Numbered from the stretch's first letter, positions 34,903 through 42,583 are shown. The stretch is 42,583 nucleotides of DNA from Sphingomonadales bacterium UBA6174 (GCA_002422945.1 DITW01000036.1:2458-45040); one strand, 5' to 3'. Translations and numbers: made by a program. Notes: generated by a model from the sequence alone, not told the origin.

Positions 34903-36007
34903 TAAGAAATCATCCAAGCAGCAGGTGCCGATGATCGACTTTGCAACAAGGCTGAAACGCAGCATCGAGGCGCAGGGCGTGCTGCCCATCGCCTATTTCA
35001 TGGCCGCCGCGAACGCCCATTATTACGGCACGCGCGATCCGCTTGGCGTAGAGGGCGACTTCATCACCGCGCCGGAAATCAGCCAGATGTTCGGTGAATT
35101 ATGCGGGCTATGGCTGGCCGATCTATGGGACCGCGCCGGGCGGCCCGCCACGGTCCATTATGTCGAATTGGGACCGGGGCGCGGGACACTCGCGGTTGAC
35201 GCCCTGCGCGCGATGGCGCGGGCGGGGCTTGCACCGCAGGTCCATTTGATCGAGACCAGCCCCACGCTTCGTAAGGCGCAGGCTTTGATATTGCCCGATG
35301 CCCAGTGGCATGACGATCTATCGACCCTGCCGAATGACGGCCCATTGCTGGTTATCGCCAATGAATTTTTCGACGCATTGCCGGTGCGGCAATTGGTGCA
35401 TAGCCAGCATGGTTGGTTCGAACGCATGGTATCGGTGCGCCACGGGCTGATTTTGCCGGTGGTCGATGGCCCGCCACTGAACGGCCTCATCCCCGAACAT
35501 CTCAAGGATGCGCCTATCGGCAGCATCATCGAAACCTCCCCTGCCTCGGTCGCGATTGCGGGCGCGTTGGGCGAACGGCTGGCGACGCAAGGCGGCGCGG
35601 CACTGATCGTCGATTATGGCTATGATCATGGCCCGGCGATTGGCGACACGCTACAAGCGGTGCGCGGTCATGGCTATGTCAATCCGTTCGAAACGCCGGG
35701 CGATGCAGACCTCACCGCCCATGTCGATTTCGCGACATTAGGCGTGGCAGCACATGTGCGCGGGGTCCATGTCCATGGGCCGGTCGGTCAGGGCGATTGG
35801 CTGAACGCGATGGGGATTAAATTGCGCGCCGACAGCCTGATCAAACGCAGCCCGGCACGCAGCGCTGAGATCGAGGCCGCCCAACAGCGACTCACTTCGC
35901 CAATGGAAATGGGCACGCTGTTTCGCGCGATGGCGCTGGTGGCACCGACATGGCCTACGCCCGTTGGATTTGCCGAAAATGACGAAAATCAGCCGGATAA
36001 TTCATAA
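34892..36007 (+). CDS. MidA/NDUFAF7-family SAM-dependent methyltransferase
   Basis: 371 residues of the COG1565 family, whose mitochondrial member NDUFAF7 dimethylates an Arg of a complex I subunit. Visible: HYYGTRDPLGVEGDFITAPE near residue 45, EISQMFGELCGLW, the SAM-binding VELGPGRGTLAVDAL near 90, and IANEFFDALPVRQLV near 155. The overlap with lgt (11 bp) indicates coupling. In many alphaproteobacteria pgeF comes next; here a terminator and a palindromic repeat follow instead. Confidence 0.92.
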   Translation: MSSDKKSSKQQVPMIDFATRLKRSIEAQGVLPIAYFMAAANAHYYGTRDPLGVEGDFITAPEISQMFGELCGLWLADLWDRAGRPATVHYVELGPGRGTLAVDALRAMARAGLAPQVHLIETSPTLRKAQALILPDAQWHDDLSTLPNDGPLLVIANEFFDALPVRQLVHSQHGWFERMVSVRHGLILPVVDGPPLNGLIPEHLKDAPIGSIIETSPASVAIAGALGERLATQGGAALIVDYGYDHGPAIGDTLQAVRGHGYVNPFETPGDADLTAHVDFATLGVAAHVRGVHVHGPVGQGDWLNAMGIKLRADSLIKRSPARSAEIEAAQQRLTSPMEMGTLFRAMALVAPTWPTPVGFAENDENQPDNS

Positions 36008-36106
36008 AGTTAGTATAATTTTTGACTCAGGTCATAGAAAATTAACCATTATCGGCTATGTATTCACTCATGGTTGAATCGCGACCCGGATCAATCTCAC
36101 ACTTGG

Positions 36107-36144
36107 GGGCAGCAGCAGTTCTTTGGACCGTTGCTGCCCTTTTT
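36107..36144 (+). terminator. intrinsic terminator downstream of midA
   Basis: GGGCAGCA (36107-36114) pairs with TGCTGCCC (36132-36139), with a 17-nt loop, and is followed directly by TTTTT. It lies 100 nt after the midA stop, farther than usual, so it may instead close a separate short transcript. Confidence 0.75.
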
Positions 36145-36221
36145 GCGATGCGGGATATGGGTGATCTCTTCTCCCCCCGCACCCTTCCCCCTCGCCCTCG
36201 CTATCCCCGCGCCATCCCCCG

Positions 36222-36261
36222 CCCCCTCGTCATTCCCGCCTTCGCGGGAATGACGAGGGGG
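36222..36261. repeat. REP-like palindrome
   Basis: 18-bp perfect arms CCCCCTCGTCATTCCCGC and its inverse around the loop CTTC. The CGTCATTCCCGC core is a very common proteobacterial intergenic palindrome. It is a different type from the two copies at 30761 and 31661, though all share CGTCAT at the arm tip. Confidence 0.85.
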
Positions 36262-36331
36262 ATATGATTTCCACCACCACACTTGCAACCGGCAGATTGC
36301 CTTTCCGTCCAATCCCTTGCATCATGCGATC

Positions 36332-37723
36332 ATGAGCAACTCACCTTCCTGTCAAATCGCCGCTGGGCGCGAAGCCGCTGCGTTTTTCGAGGCGCATCCT
36401 CATATCGACGCGGTGGACATTATTTTCACCAATATGTGCGGGGTGCCGCGCGGCAAAAGGCTGCGGCGGCATGAGGTGATCGGCGTCTATGAAAATGGCC
36501 GCTACCTCCCCGGCTCTGCGGCGGTGGTCGATATTACCGGGCGGGATACCGAGGAAACCGGGCTGGTATGGGAAGATGGTGATGCCGACCGGCTATTGCG
36601 CCCCCTGCCCGGCAGTTTGGTGCTGGCACCTTGGCTCGGTCCGGATGCCGCACAATTTTTGACCGGCTTTTACGAGTTGGACGGCACGCCTCATGATCTC
36701 GATCCCCGCCATGTGCTGGGTGGGGTGATCGAACGGTTGACGGCGATTGGCCTGACCCCGGTGGTGGCGGTGGAGCTTGAATTCTACCTTGTCGATCAGG
36801 CGCGCGACGGCAATGGCCAGTTGCAGCCCGCGCGCGGCCTGCGCAATCCTCATCGCTCGGACGATATTCAGGTCTATGGCCTGCGCGAACTGGAGGATTT
36901 CAAGCCGTTTTTCGACGATCTCTACGCCGCCTGCGATGCGCAAGGCATTCCGCTGGAATCGGCGATTTCGGAATATGCCGCGGGCCAGTTTGAAATCACC
37001 CTGCGTCATCGCGCAGACGCGTTGCGCGCCTGTGATGAGGCGATCATGTACAAGCGTCTCGTCAAGGGCGTGGCGGTCAAGCACGGGCTGGAGGCCACGT
37101 TCATGGCCAAGCCCTTTGCCGAAAGCGCAGGCAATGGCATGCATCTCCATATTTCGATGGAGGATGCGACCGGCCATAATGCGTTTGCCAGCGACGCAGC
37201 GGAAGGCACGGATTTACTGCGCCATGCGATTGGTGGGATGCAGGCGGCCTTGGGCGACAGCTTTGCGATTTTCGCCCCCAATGCCAATAGCTATCGCCGG
37301 TTCAAGGCCAATAGCTATGCCCCCGTCGCATCGACCTGGGGGGTCAACAACCGCACGGTATCGCTCCGCATCCCCGCCGGGCCGCCCGCCAGCCGCCATG
37401 TCGAACATCGCGTGTGCGGCGCGGATGCCAATCCCTATCTGGCGGTCGCCGCAGTGCTGGCCGGGATGCATCATGGCATCGTCAATCAAATCGATCCCGG
37501 CGCGCCTGTTGTCGGCAATGGCTATGAGGCCGAAAGCAGCGGCCCGAAAATGCCGTCCAACTGGTTTGCGGCGGTCGATCAGTTCCGGCAATCCGCGTTG
37601 ATGCAGGACTATCTCGGCGCGCGCTTTGTCGAAATGTACGCCATCGTCAAACAGACCGAGCAGGAACGCTTTTTCGCATTGGTGCCGGAACTCGATTATA
37701 GCTGGTATCTGCGCAACGCGTGA
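36332..37723 (+). CDS. glutamine synthetase family protein, PuuA-like
   Basis: 463 residues with a complete glutamine-synthetase fold. Signatures: IIFTNMCGVPRGKRLRRHE (beta-grasp domain), VAVELEFYLVD (metal-binding Glu), SEYAAGQFEITLRH, AGNGMHLHISM (ATP/metal), NNRTVSLRIPAGPP and VEHRVCGADANPYLAVA. This pattern fits gamma-glutamylpolyamine synthetase-type enzymes rather than housekeeping GlnA, which has an adenylylation loop. The amine substrate is unknown. The start is ATG 36332; a TTG 15 nt upstream is also in frame. No polyamine catabolic genes adjoin it. Confidence 0.88.
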   Translation: MSNSPSCQIAAGREAAAFFEAHPHIDAVDIIFTNMCGVPRGKRLRRHEVIGVYENGRYLPGSAAVVDITGRDTEETGLVWEDGDADRLLRPLPGSLVLAPWLGPDAAQFLTGFYELDGTPHDLDPRHVLGGVIERLTAIGLTPVVAVELEFYLVDQARDGNGQLQPARGLRNPHRSDDIQVYGLRELEDFKPFFDDLYAACDAQGIPLESAISEYAAGQFEITLRHRADALRACDEAIMYKRLVKGVAVKHGLEATFMAKPFAESAGNGMHLHISMEDATGHNAFASDAAEGTDLLRHAIGGMQAALGDSFAIFAPNANSYRRFKANSYAPVASTWGVNNRTVSLRIPAGPPASRHVEHRVCGADANPYLAVAAVLAGMHHGIVNQIDPGAPVVGNGYEAESSGPKMPSNWFAAVDQFRQSALMQDYLGARFVEMYAIVKQTEQERFFALVPELDYSWYLRNA

Positions 37724-37849
37724 TCGAAACGCACTGCTGCCAGCGATTCTCCATCCATCCGACCGATCGCTGATCGGTCCCCATTGCCCTTGGCGTCATG
37801 CCCTGCTAGGCGCGGCACAACTCCTTTTTTGGCACGTCAGGAACCAAAC

Positions 37850-38356
37850 ATGGCCGATGAACAGAACACCGATACCCCACTCGCCAATGGCGCAGACACC
37901 GCACCGCAGGTCGGCGTGATTACGCAATATGTGAAGGACCTGTCCTTCGAAAATCCGAATGCGCCTAATGTCTATCAATGGCAGGGTCAGCCGGAAATCA
38001 GCGTCGGCTTCAACATCGGCGCGGACAATGTCGGCGACGATGTGCATGAAGTGACGCTCAAGATCGAAGCGCGCGCCGTGTCCGGCAACCAGACCGCTTT
38101 TGCAATCGAACTGGTCTATGCGGGCCTGTTCGCGCTCCGCAACATCCCGGAAGAACAGCTCCAGCCGTTCCTGCTCGCAGAAGCGCCGCGCATCCTGTTC
38201 CCCTTCGCCCGCCGCGTGGTGGCCGATACGGTGCGCGATGGCGGTTTCCCGCCGCTGATGCTCGAACCCATCGACTTTGCCGCTTTGTACATGAGCCAGC
38301 TCGCCGCCCAAGGCGAACAGGCCGGTGACGAAGATCAGACGGTCGGGCACGCGTAA
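37850..38356 (+). CDS. secB: protein-export chaperone SecB
   Basis: Cytoplasmic tetrameric chaperone that keeps preproteins unfolded and passes them to SecA. 168 residues. VITQYVKDLSFENPNAP near the N-terminus, VGFNIGADNVGDDVHEVTLKIEA, and the APRILFPFARRVVADTVRDGGFPPLMLEPIDF region are diagnostic (the last quoted here only in part as a position, residues ~118-145). The ATG at 37850 follows AGGAA at 7 nt; upstream in-frame codons lack similarity. An acidic C-terminus (GDEDQTVGHA) ends the protein, as usual. Confidence 0.96.
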   Translation: MADEQNTDTPLANGADTAPQVGVITQYVKDLSFENPNAPNVYQWQGQPEISVGFNIGADNVGDDVHEVTLKIEARAVSGNQTAFAIELVYAGLFALRNIPEEQLQPFLLAEAPRILFPFARRVVADTVRDGGFPPLMLEPIDFAALYMSQLAAQGEQAGDEDQTVGHA

Positions 38357-38366
38357 GCCTTAAATC

Positions 38367-39929
38367 ATGAAACTTGGCAAAGCGATCGGCACCATTGGCG
38401 GACTGACAATGGTCAGTCGTGTCCTAGGTTTTGTGCGCGACATGTTGATGTCGCGCATCATGGGCGCAACAATGGCCGCCGACGCTTTCCAATTGGCGTT
38501 CCGCATTCCCAACACCTTCCGCCGCCTGTTCGGCGAGGGTGCGTTTTCCGCCGGGTTCGTGCCGCTGTTCAGCCAGCGACTGCACCGCGAAGGCGGGATT
38601 GAGGATGCGCGCAAATTTTCCGAAGAAGTGCTCGGCGTCTTCCTCCCCTCCCTGTTCGCGTTCGTCCTGCTGTTCGAACTGATCATGCCCGCCTTTGTCT
38701 GGGCGCTGGCATCGGAATGGGTGGATAATCCGGCGAAGTTCGACCTTGCGGTCAACCTCACCCGCATCACCATGCCCTATTTGCTGTTGATCAGCCTTGT
38801 ATCGCTGTTCGCGGGCGTGCTCAATTCGATGACGCGCTTCATCGCCGCCGCCTTTGCCCCGGCACTGCTTAACATCGCGATGGTTGTCGCCTTGATCATC
38901 GTGCCGGACGGTGGCCCGAAAACGGCCTATGCCTTGTCCATCGGCGTGACGATTGGCGGCGTGTTGCAAACCGGCCTGTTGTGGTGGGCAGCCCGGCGCG
39001 CGGGCATTTCGCTGCGCCTGCGCAAGCCGCAAATGACCCCCGGCGTGCGCCAGTTCATCAATGTGGTGATCCCGGCAACGCTTGGTGCGGGCGTGTATCA
39101 GGTGGCGCAGTTCATCGACACTTTCTTCGCGACCCGCCTGCCGGAAGGCTCTTTGTCCTACATGAATTATTCGGATCGGCTGAATCAATTGCCGCTGTCG
39201 GTCATCGGCACCGCACTTGGCACCGCCATCCTGCCCGCGATCAGCCGCTTCATCGACAAGGACGAGCCGGAGGAAGCTGCCAAGGTCCAGGGACAGGCGC
39301 TGGAGCTGGCGATGCTGTTGACCCTGCCCGCCGCGATTGCCCTGTGGGTCGTCTCGGTGCCGTTGGTGACGGCGCTGTTCCAAGGCGGTCGCTTCACGCT
39401 GGAAGATGCGCGGATCACCGGCAATGTGCTGGCGATCATCGTATCGGGCCTGCCTGCTTATGTGCTGGTCAAGGTCATCACCCCCGGCTTTTACGCCCGC
39501 AAGGATACCAAGACCCCGGTAAAGACCGCCGGGATCGTGCTGCTTGCGAATATCGTGCTGAACTTTGTCCTGATCCCGCCCTTTGGCATTTATGGCTTGG
39601 CGAGCGCGATTGCGCTGTGTTCATGGCTCAATTGCGTGATGCTCTATGTCATCCTGTCGAAGCGCGGGCATTTTCGCATCCAGCCTTGGCTGTGGAGCCG
39701 TATCGGCCGACAGGTCATCGCGGCGGCATTGATGGCGGCGGTGCTGATCGTGCTGGAACGCGTGTTTGCCGACTGGTTCTCCGGCTCGACCATCCATCGC
39801 CTGATCGGCGTTTCGACATTGGTGGGCGCTGGCGGCGCTGTCTATTTGCTGACCGCCTTCGCCATTGGCGGCATGAATCGCGACGATGTGATGATCCTGC
39901 TGCGTCGCAAAAAAGTGAGTGATAAATAA
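38367..39929 (+). CDS. murJ: lipid II flippase MurJ
   Basis: Flips lipid II across the inner membrane for peptidoglycan synthesis. 520 residues and about 14 hydrophobic helices. N-terminal motif TMVSRVLGFVRDMLMSRIMG with the functionally important Arg residues, and AFRIPNTFRRLFGEGAFSAGFVP, both hallmarks of MurJ. It starts 10 bp after secB, and its TAA overlaps the trpS ATG by one base. The three genes secB-murJ-trpS probably form a unit. Confidence 0.96.
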   Translation: MKLGKAIGTIGGLTMVSRVLGFVRDMLMSRIMGATMAADAFQLAFRIPNTFRRLFGEGAFSAGFVPLFSQRLHREGGIEDARKFSEEVLGVFLPSLFAFVLLFELIMPAFVWALASEWVDNPAKFDLAVNLTRITMPYLLLISLVSLFAGVLNSMTRFIAAAFAPALLNIAMVVALIIVPDGGPKTAYALSIGVTIGGVLQTGLLWWAARRAGISLRLRKPQMTPGVRQFINVVIPATLGAGVYQVAQFIDTFFATRLPEGSLSYMNYSDRLNQLPLSVIGTALGTAILPAISRFIDKDEPEEAAKVQGQALELAMLLTLPAAIALWVVSVPLVTALFQGGRFTLEDARITGNVLAIIVSGLPAYVLVKVITPGFYARKDTKTPVKTAGIVLLANIVLNFVLIPPFGIYGLASAIALCSWLNCVMLYVILSKRGHFRIQPWLWSRIGRQVIAAALMAAVLIVLERVFADWFSGSTIHRLIGVSTLVGAGGAVYLLTAFAIGGMNRDDVMILLRRKKVSDK

Positions 39930-40921
39930 TGCGCGTCGTTTCCGGTATTCAGCCCACGGGCAATCTCCATCTGGGCAATTATCTCGGCGCCATCGTGCAA
40001 TGGGTGAAGATGCAGGACGAGGCGGAATGCCTATTCTTCCTCGCCGATTTGCACGCGATCACGGTCCATAACGATCCGTCGCAACTCCGCACCAATGTTC
40101 GCGAAATGGCGGCGGCGCTGATCGCCTCGGGCGTCGATCCCGATAAATCCGTGCTGTTCAATCAAGCCCGTGTCCCTGCCCATGCCGAACTCGCATGGTT
40201 GCTTAACTGCACTGCGCGGATCGGCTGGCTCAATCGCATGACCCAGTTCAAGGACAAGGCCGGCAAAAATCGCGAAGGCATGTCGATCGGCCTTTATGCC
40301 TATCCGGTGCTGCAAGCCGCAGATGTGCTGCTCTATCAGGCAACCCACGTCCCCGTGGGCGAAGATCAGCGCCAGCATCTCGAACTCGCGCGCGATGTGG
40401 CCGAAAAGTTCAACAGTGATTTCGAGACGGAGCTGTTCACGCTGCCGGAAGCGATGATCGCCGGACCTGCCGCACGCGTAATGTCACTTCGCGACGGGTC
40501 GTCGAAAATGTCGAAGTCCGATCCGTCGGACATGAGCCGGATCAACCTTACCGACGATGCCGACACCATCGCCCAGAAGATTCGCAAGGCCAAGACCGAT
40601 CCCGCCCCCCTGCCCGCCACGATGGACGAGCTGGCGGATCGGCCCGAAGCCCGCAATCTGATCGGCATCTATTCGGCGCTGTCCGGCGAGGCTGCGCAGG
40701 ATATTCTCAGCCGCTTCGAAGGTCAGGGCTTTGGCGCGTTCAAGCCTGCGCTGGCCGAGATCGCGGTCGAAAGCCTGCGCCCGATCACGACGCGCTTCAA
40801 CGAACTGCGCCACGATCATACGGCCATCGATGCGATTCTCGCCAAGGGGGCCGACAAGGCCAACACGCTGGCCGCGCCGACGCTCAAACGCGCTTATGAG
40901 GTGATGGGGCTGTTTCGCTAA
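39929..40921 (+). CDS. trpS: tryptophanyl-tRNA synthetase
   Basis: Charges tRNA-Trp. 330 residues, normal for bacterial class Ic enzymes. The HIGH-equivalent is GNLHLGNYLGA (His14 onward) and KMSKS lies at residues 193-197 in DGSSKMSKSDPSD. Other marks: GEDQRQHLELARDVA and the NRMTQFKDKAGK segment. Start overlaps the murJ stop as TAATG. Converges on the chorismate mutase gene with a 15-bp gap. Confidence 0.97.
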   Translation: MRVVSGIQPTGNLHLGNYLGAIVQWVKMQDEAECLFFLADLHAITVHNDPSQLRTNVREMAAALIASGVDPDKSVLFNQARVPAHAELAWLLNCTARIGWLNRMTQFKDKAGKNREGMSIGLYAYPVLQAADVLLYQATHVPVGEDQRQHLELARDVAEKFNSDFETELFTLPEAMIAGPAARVMSLRDGSSKMSKSDPSDMSRINLTDDADTIAQKIRKAKTDPAPLPATMDELADRPEARNLIGIYSALSGEAAQDILSRFEGQGFGAFKPALAEIAVESLRPITTRFNELRHDHTAIDAILAKGADKANTLAAPTLKRAYEVMGLFR

Positions 40922-40936
40922 GGCGGAAGTGCGGCT

Positions 40937-41263
40937 TCAGCCCTCTGAAAGGGCGTCGAACTTAGCCATTTCATAGGCGATGGAGCCTTCGACCAAGGTC
41001 TCCCACATCTCGCCGATCACATTGCCCGGCAGGCCCAAGGCCTCGGCCTGTGCCACCGCCTGCGCGATCACTTCGGCCTTGCGCGGTTCGTCGCGGACCA
41101 TGTCGCGGTCGGGCTTGATCCGGGCGGCGGCGGCCATATAGCCGAAACGCTCGGCCAACAGCGCCACCAACCGCGCGTCCACCGCGTTCACGCCAGCGCG
41201 CACCTCCTGCATATTATTGCAATCTTCGGGTTTGAGCGGGGCGGCATTTAATGGCGATGTCAT
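40937..41263 (-). CDS. chorismate mutase, AroQ type
   Basis: 108-residue all-helical chorismate mutase type II. VRAGVNAVDARLVALLAERFGYMAAAARIK covers the first long helix (residues ~21-50) with the conserved Arg, Asp and Lys of the active site, followed by RDEPRKAEVIAQAVAQAE and GEMWETLVEGSIAYEMAKF. It converts chorismate to prephenate for Phe and Tyr synthesis. The sequence is also close to isochorismate-pyruvate lyase-type PchB proteins, so a side role cannot be ruled out. It stands alone; divergent from the LprI-like gene with a 176-bp gap. Confidence 0.9.
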   Translation of the reverse strand: MTSPLNAAPLKPEDCNNMQEVRAGVNAVDARLVALLAERFGYMAAAARIKPDRDMVRDEPRKAEVIAQAVAQAEALGLPGNVIGEMWETLVEGSIAYEMAKFDALSEG

Positions 41264-41439
41264 GATGATGTGCGCTTAAGCAATTACACTCCCTCCGGCA
41301 AGCTGTGATGCCAGTCATCATCGTGAAATCCTGCCCCGCAAGAATTGCACTCAAACTGAATATATTGACCAATGACAATGCGATGCTGTTAACATCCCCG
41401 CCAATATCTCGACCCACATCCTGTTGAAAAGGCATGCTT

Positions 41440-41817
41440 ATGACGCATTTCCGCAAATCCCTCCTGCTGGCCCTGAGTATGGCCTTAAGCCTTGCCCCGG
41501 CGCTGCCCGCCGCCGCGCAATATGATGTCCATGCCGAAGATTATGCACGGTTCGAACGCGAACTCGCACAAGCGGATGTGCGGTTGAATCAGGTCTGGAA
41601 GAAATATTACCCGCAATTGCGGGCGGCCGATGGCTATAAAGTCGATGCCCTGCTGGCGGAACAACGCGCGTGGAATGCGTTCAAGGACAAGGCCTGTTCG
41701 ATCTATCCGGGCAGTGGCGGCTTCTGGGGCGAGGCCAATGCATTCGCCTGCAAGCTCGAACTCTTCGAACAACGGATCAAATATCTCGAAGACCTTGAAA
41801 CGGTGCTGAATCCGTAA
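41440..41817 (+). CDS. LprI/DUF1311-like periplasmic protein
   Basis: 125 residues. A signal peptide (HFRKSLLLALSMALSLAPAL... AAAQ, cleavage near residue 27) is followed by a small helical domain of DUF1311/LprI type: LNQVWKKYYPQL, LLAEQRAWNAFKDKACSIYP and AFACKLELFEQRIKYLEDL, with the two conserved Cys. Some family members inhibit lysozyme; that role here is inference. ATG 41440 was chosen because AAAAGG lies 7 nt upstream; ATG 41434 is too close to it. Confidence 0.85.
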   Translation: MTHFRKSLLLALSMALSLAPALPAAAQYDVHAEDYARFERELAQADVRLNQVWKKYYPQLRAADGYKVDALLAEQRAWNAFKDKACSIYPGSGGFWGEANAFACKLELFEQRIKYLEDLETVLNP

Positions 41818-41847
41818 ATACCCAAACAAAAACACCGGTCGGCACAT

Positions 41848-41914
41848 TGATCTGCCCCCTTCTGAGTGGTCCAAAATATCTGTTATTTTGGACCACTCAG
41901 AAGGGGGCCGGTCA
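41848..41914. repeat. 67-bp near-perfect palindrome with TGA...TCA ends
   Basis: 25-bp perfect arms (41854-41878 and 41884-41908) around the loop TCTGT. Outward, TGATCTG on the left faces TGACCGG on the right, giving 31-bp arms with two mismatches and TG...CA termini like IS3-family ends. There is no T-run. The stop codon of the minus-strand ORF next to it (41914-41912) is the first three bases of the right end. It may be two element ends joined, a MITE-like remnant, or a bidirectional terminator. Confidence 0.8.
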
Positions 41915-42238
41915 TTCCTTGGTCACTTTTTTCAGAGACTCACGCGTAGGATGGCCATCTCCTCCATACACGATGTCACCGGTAACATCGATAACGCCTG
42001 CATTTCGATGATCGCCAAATATCCCAACCGGGCGAACCTTCTTGCCAATTGCAACGTCCGCAATGGCTTCTGGAAACTCCATGCCACCATAAAGAATGAC
42101 GCCATCCGCATCCCCTTTTAGGTCACGCGCGATAGAAGCAAAAGTCCCGAGACTATGCCGGCGCTTAGCAGAGAGTATCACTTCAAGATCGACGGGCCGC
42201 ACTTTTCCAGTGTCACTATAACTAGCAAATCCGTCACT
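41912..42238 (-). pseudogene. headless ORF cut by an IS3-family element
   Basis: An open minus-strand frame of ~109 codons with no start of its own, running from the IS left end to a TGA inside the palindrome. It reads DGFASYSDTGKVRPVDLEV at its upstream end, then FASIARDLKGDADGVILYGG, and ends ESLKKVTKE. I do not recognise the family. Annotated from an internal GTG it would be 96 codons. Both ends appear remodelled: the 5' part lost to the IS and the stop supplied by the palindrome. G+C looks lower than in the neighbours, consistent with foreign origin. Confidence 0.6.
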
Positions 42239-42583
42239 TGAACCGCGCCGGGATTGCCGGAGGCTCCAACTCTTGAGTAGATGGAGCCATTATGAGCAAG
42301 ACAACGAACAAGTTTGCGCCGGAAGTTCGGCAGCGGGCGATCCGGATGGTACTGGATCACGAGCGGGATTATCCGTCGCGTTGGGCAACGGTAGTCTCTA
42401 TTGCCGAGAAGATCGGTTGCTCACCGCCCACGCTACATGAGTGGGTGAAGAAGGCTGAGGTCGACAGCGGGAAGCGCGCGGGTGTGCCGACCGAGATGGC
42501 TGACCGCCTTAAGTCGCTGGAACGTGAGAACCGGGAGCTTCGGCAGGCCAACGAGATCCTGCGCAAGGCGTCCGCATATTTTG
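42239..42583 (+). mobile_element. IS3-family insertion sequence, left end
   Basis: Begins with TGAACCGCGCCGGGATTGCC, GGAGGCTCC following, matching the left inverted repeat of IS3-family (IS51-like) elements. The OrfA reading frame starts 53 bp inside. The element continues past the window, so OrfB, the right end and the target duplication cannot be seen. Confidence 0.85.
42292..42583 (+). CDS. IS3-family transposase OrfA, 3' end cut by the window
   Basis: The first 97 codons of OrfA: MSKTTNKFAPEVRQRAIRMV opens the helix-turn-helix domain (SIAEKIGCSPPTLHEWVKKA), followed by a leucine-zipper-like coiled coil (ADRLKSLERENRELRQANEI, then LRKASAYF) typical of this group just before the programmed frameshift into OrfB. 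OrfA binds the element ends. It runs off the right edge of the window in an open frame. Confidence 0.9.
   Translation, partial: MSKTTNKFAPEVRQRAIRMVLDHERDYPSRWATVVSIAEKIGCSPPTLHEWVKKAEVDSGKRAGVPTEMADRLKSLERENRELRQANEILRKASAYF

Larger units (their letters stand above)
36008..36331 (+). other. 324-bp intergenic region with possible short transcript
   Basis: No convincing protein gene; a 69-codon frame at 36058 runs through the palindromic repeat and is probably chance. The left part is AT-rich and contains TTGACT at 36022-36027 (a -35-like box) and TTAACCAT at 36042-36049, which matches a CtrA half-site in related bacteria. A terminator ends at 36144 and a REP-like palindrome lies at 36222-36261. 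A transcript of roughly 90 nt from about 36055 is possible. Confidence 0.45.

Noticed and set aside
36058..36267. A 69-codon frame between midA and the PuuA-like gene
   Set aside because: It spans the terminator and the REP-like palindrome, ends in a Pro/Arg-rich low-complexity stretch and lacks a ribosome-binding site.
40940..40954. GCCCT-ctgaa-AGGGC as a terminator between trpS and chorismate mutase
   Set aside because: The stem is only 5 bp, lies inside the chorismate mutase coding end and has no T-run.
42178..42360. A 60-codon minus-strand frame across the IS left end
   Set aside because: It crosses the IS boundary in a different frame from the truncated ORF and overlaps OrfA; no recognisable features.

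Overview
The window looks like chromosome of a Sphingomonadales alphaproteobacterium. The evidence is moderately high G+C, ribosome-binding sites that are often weak, and a gene set typical of that group: rpmF-plsX-fabH, mfd/sdhE/recG, fdxA-carD, class I phaC with a phasin, a TonB-dependent receptor whose N-terminus is typical of sphingomonads, lgt-midA, and secB/murJ/trpS. Most of it is housekeeping sequence. I saw no tRNA, rRNA, CRISPR array, prophage or obvious defence island. The right edge is a small mobile-element scar.

Layout. 1-1686 (minus): rpmF-plsX-fabH, with fabH cut by the window edge. 1917-9134: a MAPEG protein, then mfd (minus), sdhE (minus), recG (plus) and a DUF4136 lipoprotein. 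9257-10451: fdxA and carD, each preceded about 50 nt upstream of its start codon by a hairpin with the same 7-bp arms. 10470-12906: a LolD-type ATPase with an unusual 60-residue tail, convergent with folE and thyA. 13125-18559: a large TonB-dependent receptor facing glnD. 18587-22388: an AlaC-type aminotransferase, then phaC and a phasin with a promoter flanked by an inverted TTGCAACAT operator, closed by a strong terminator.

22544-27864: clpS overlapped by a pair of large membrane proteins of GT-C-like appearance. These run tail to tail, with a 70-bp coding overlap, into a minus-strand pair: a small SAM methyltransferase and a GtrB/DPM-type glycosyltransferase. 28034-30714: nnr coupled by ATGA to an RNA m5U methyltransferase that begins with six 12-nt tandem repeats. 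30715-31759: a cyclophilin between two long palindromic repeats, beside a string of hairpins. 31760-33849 (minus): a DAACS symporter and an alpha/beta hydrolase. 34051-36007: lgt-midA, followed by a terminator that may close a short untranslated transcript, and a REP-like palindrome. 36332-40921: a PuuA-like ligase, secB, murJ and trpS. 40937-41817: chorismate mutase and an LprI-like periplasmic protein.

41848-42583: a 67-bp near-perfect palindrome, a headless ORF whose stop codon lies in that palindrome, and the left end of an IS3-family element that cut the ORF.

How the genes work together. Several small modules are clear: phospholipid and fatty-acid initiation (plsX, fabH); transcription-coupled repair and RNA polymerase binding (mfd and carD share the RID fold); carbon storage (phaC, phasin); folate and thymidylate (folE, thyA); and envelope biogenesis (lolD, lgt, murJ, secB, glycosyltransferases). 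I found no clearly new multi-gene system. The best leads are the clpS-coupled membrane pair with its convergent glycosyltransferase unit, the shared fdxA/carD hairpin, the phasin operator, the LolD tail and the candidate small RNA near 36050.
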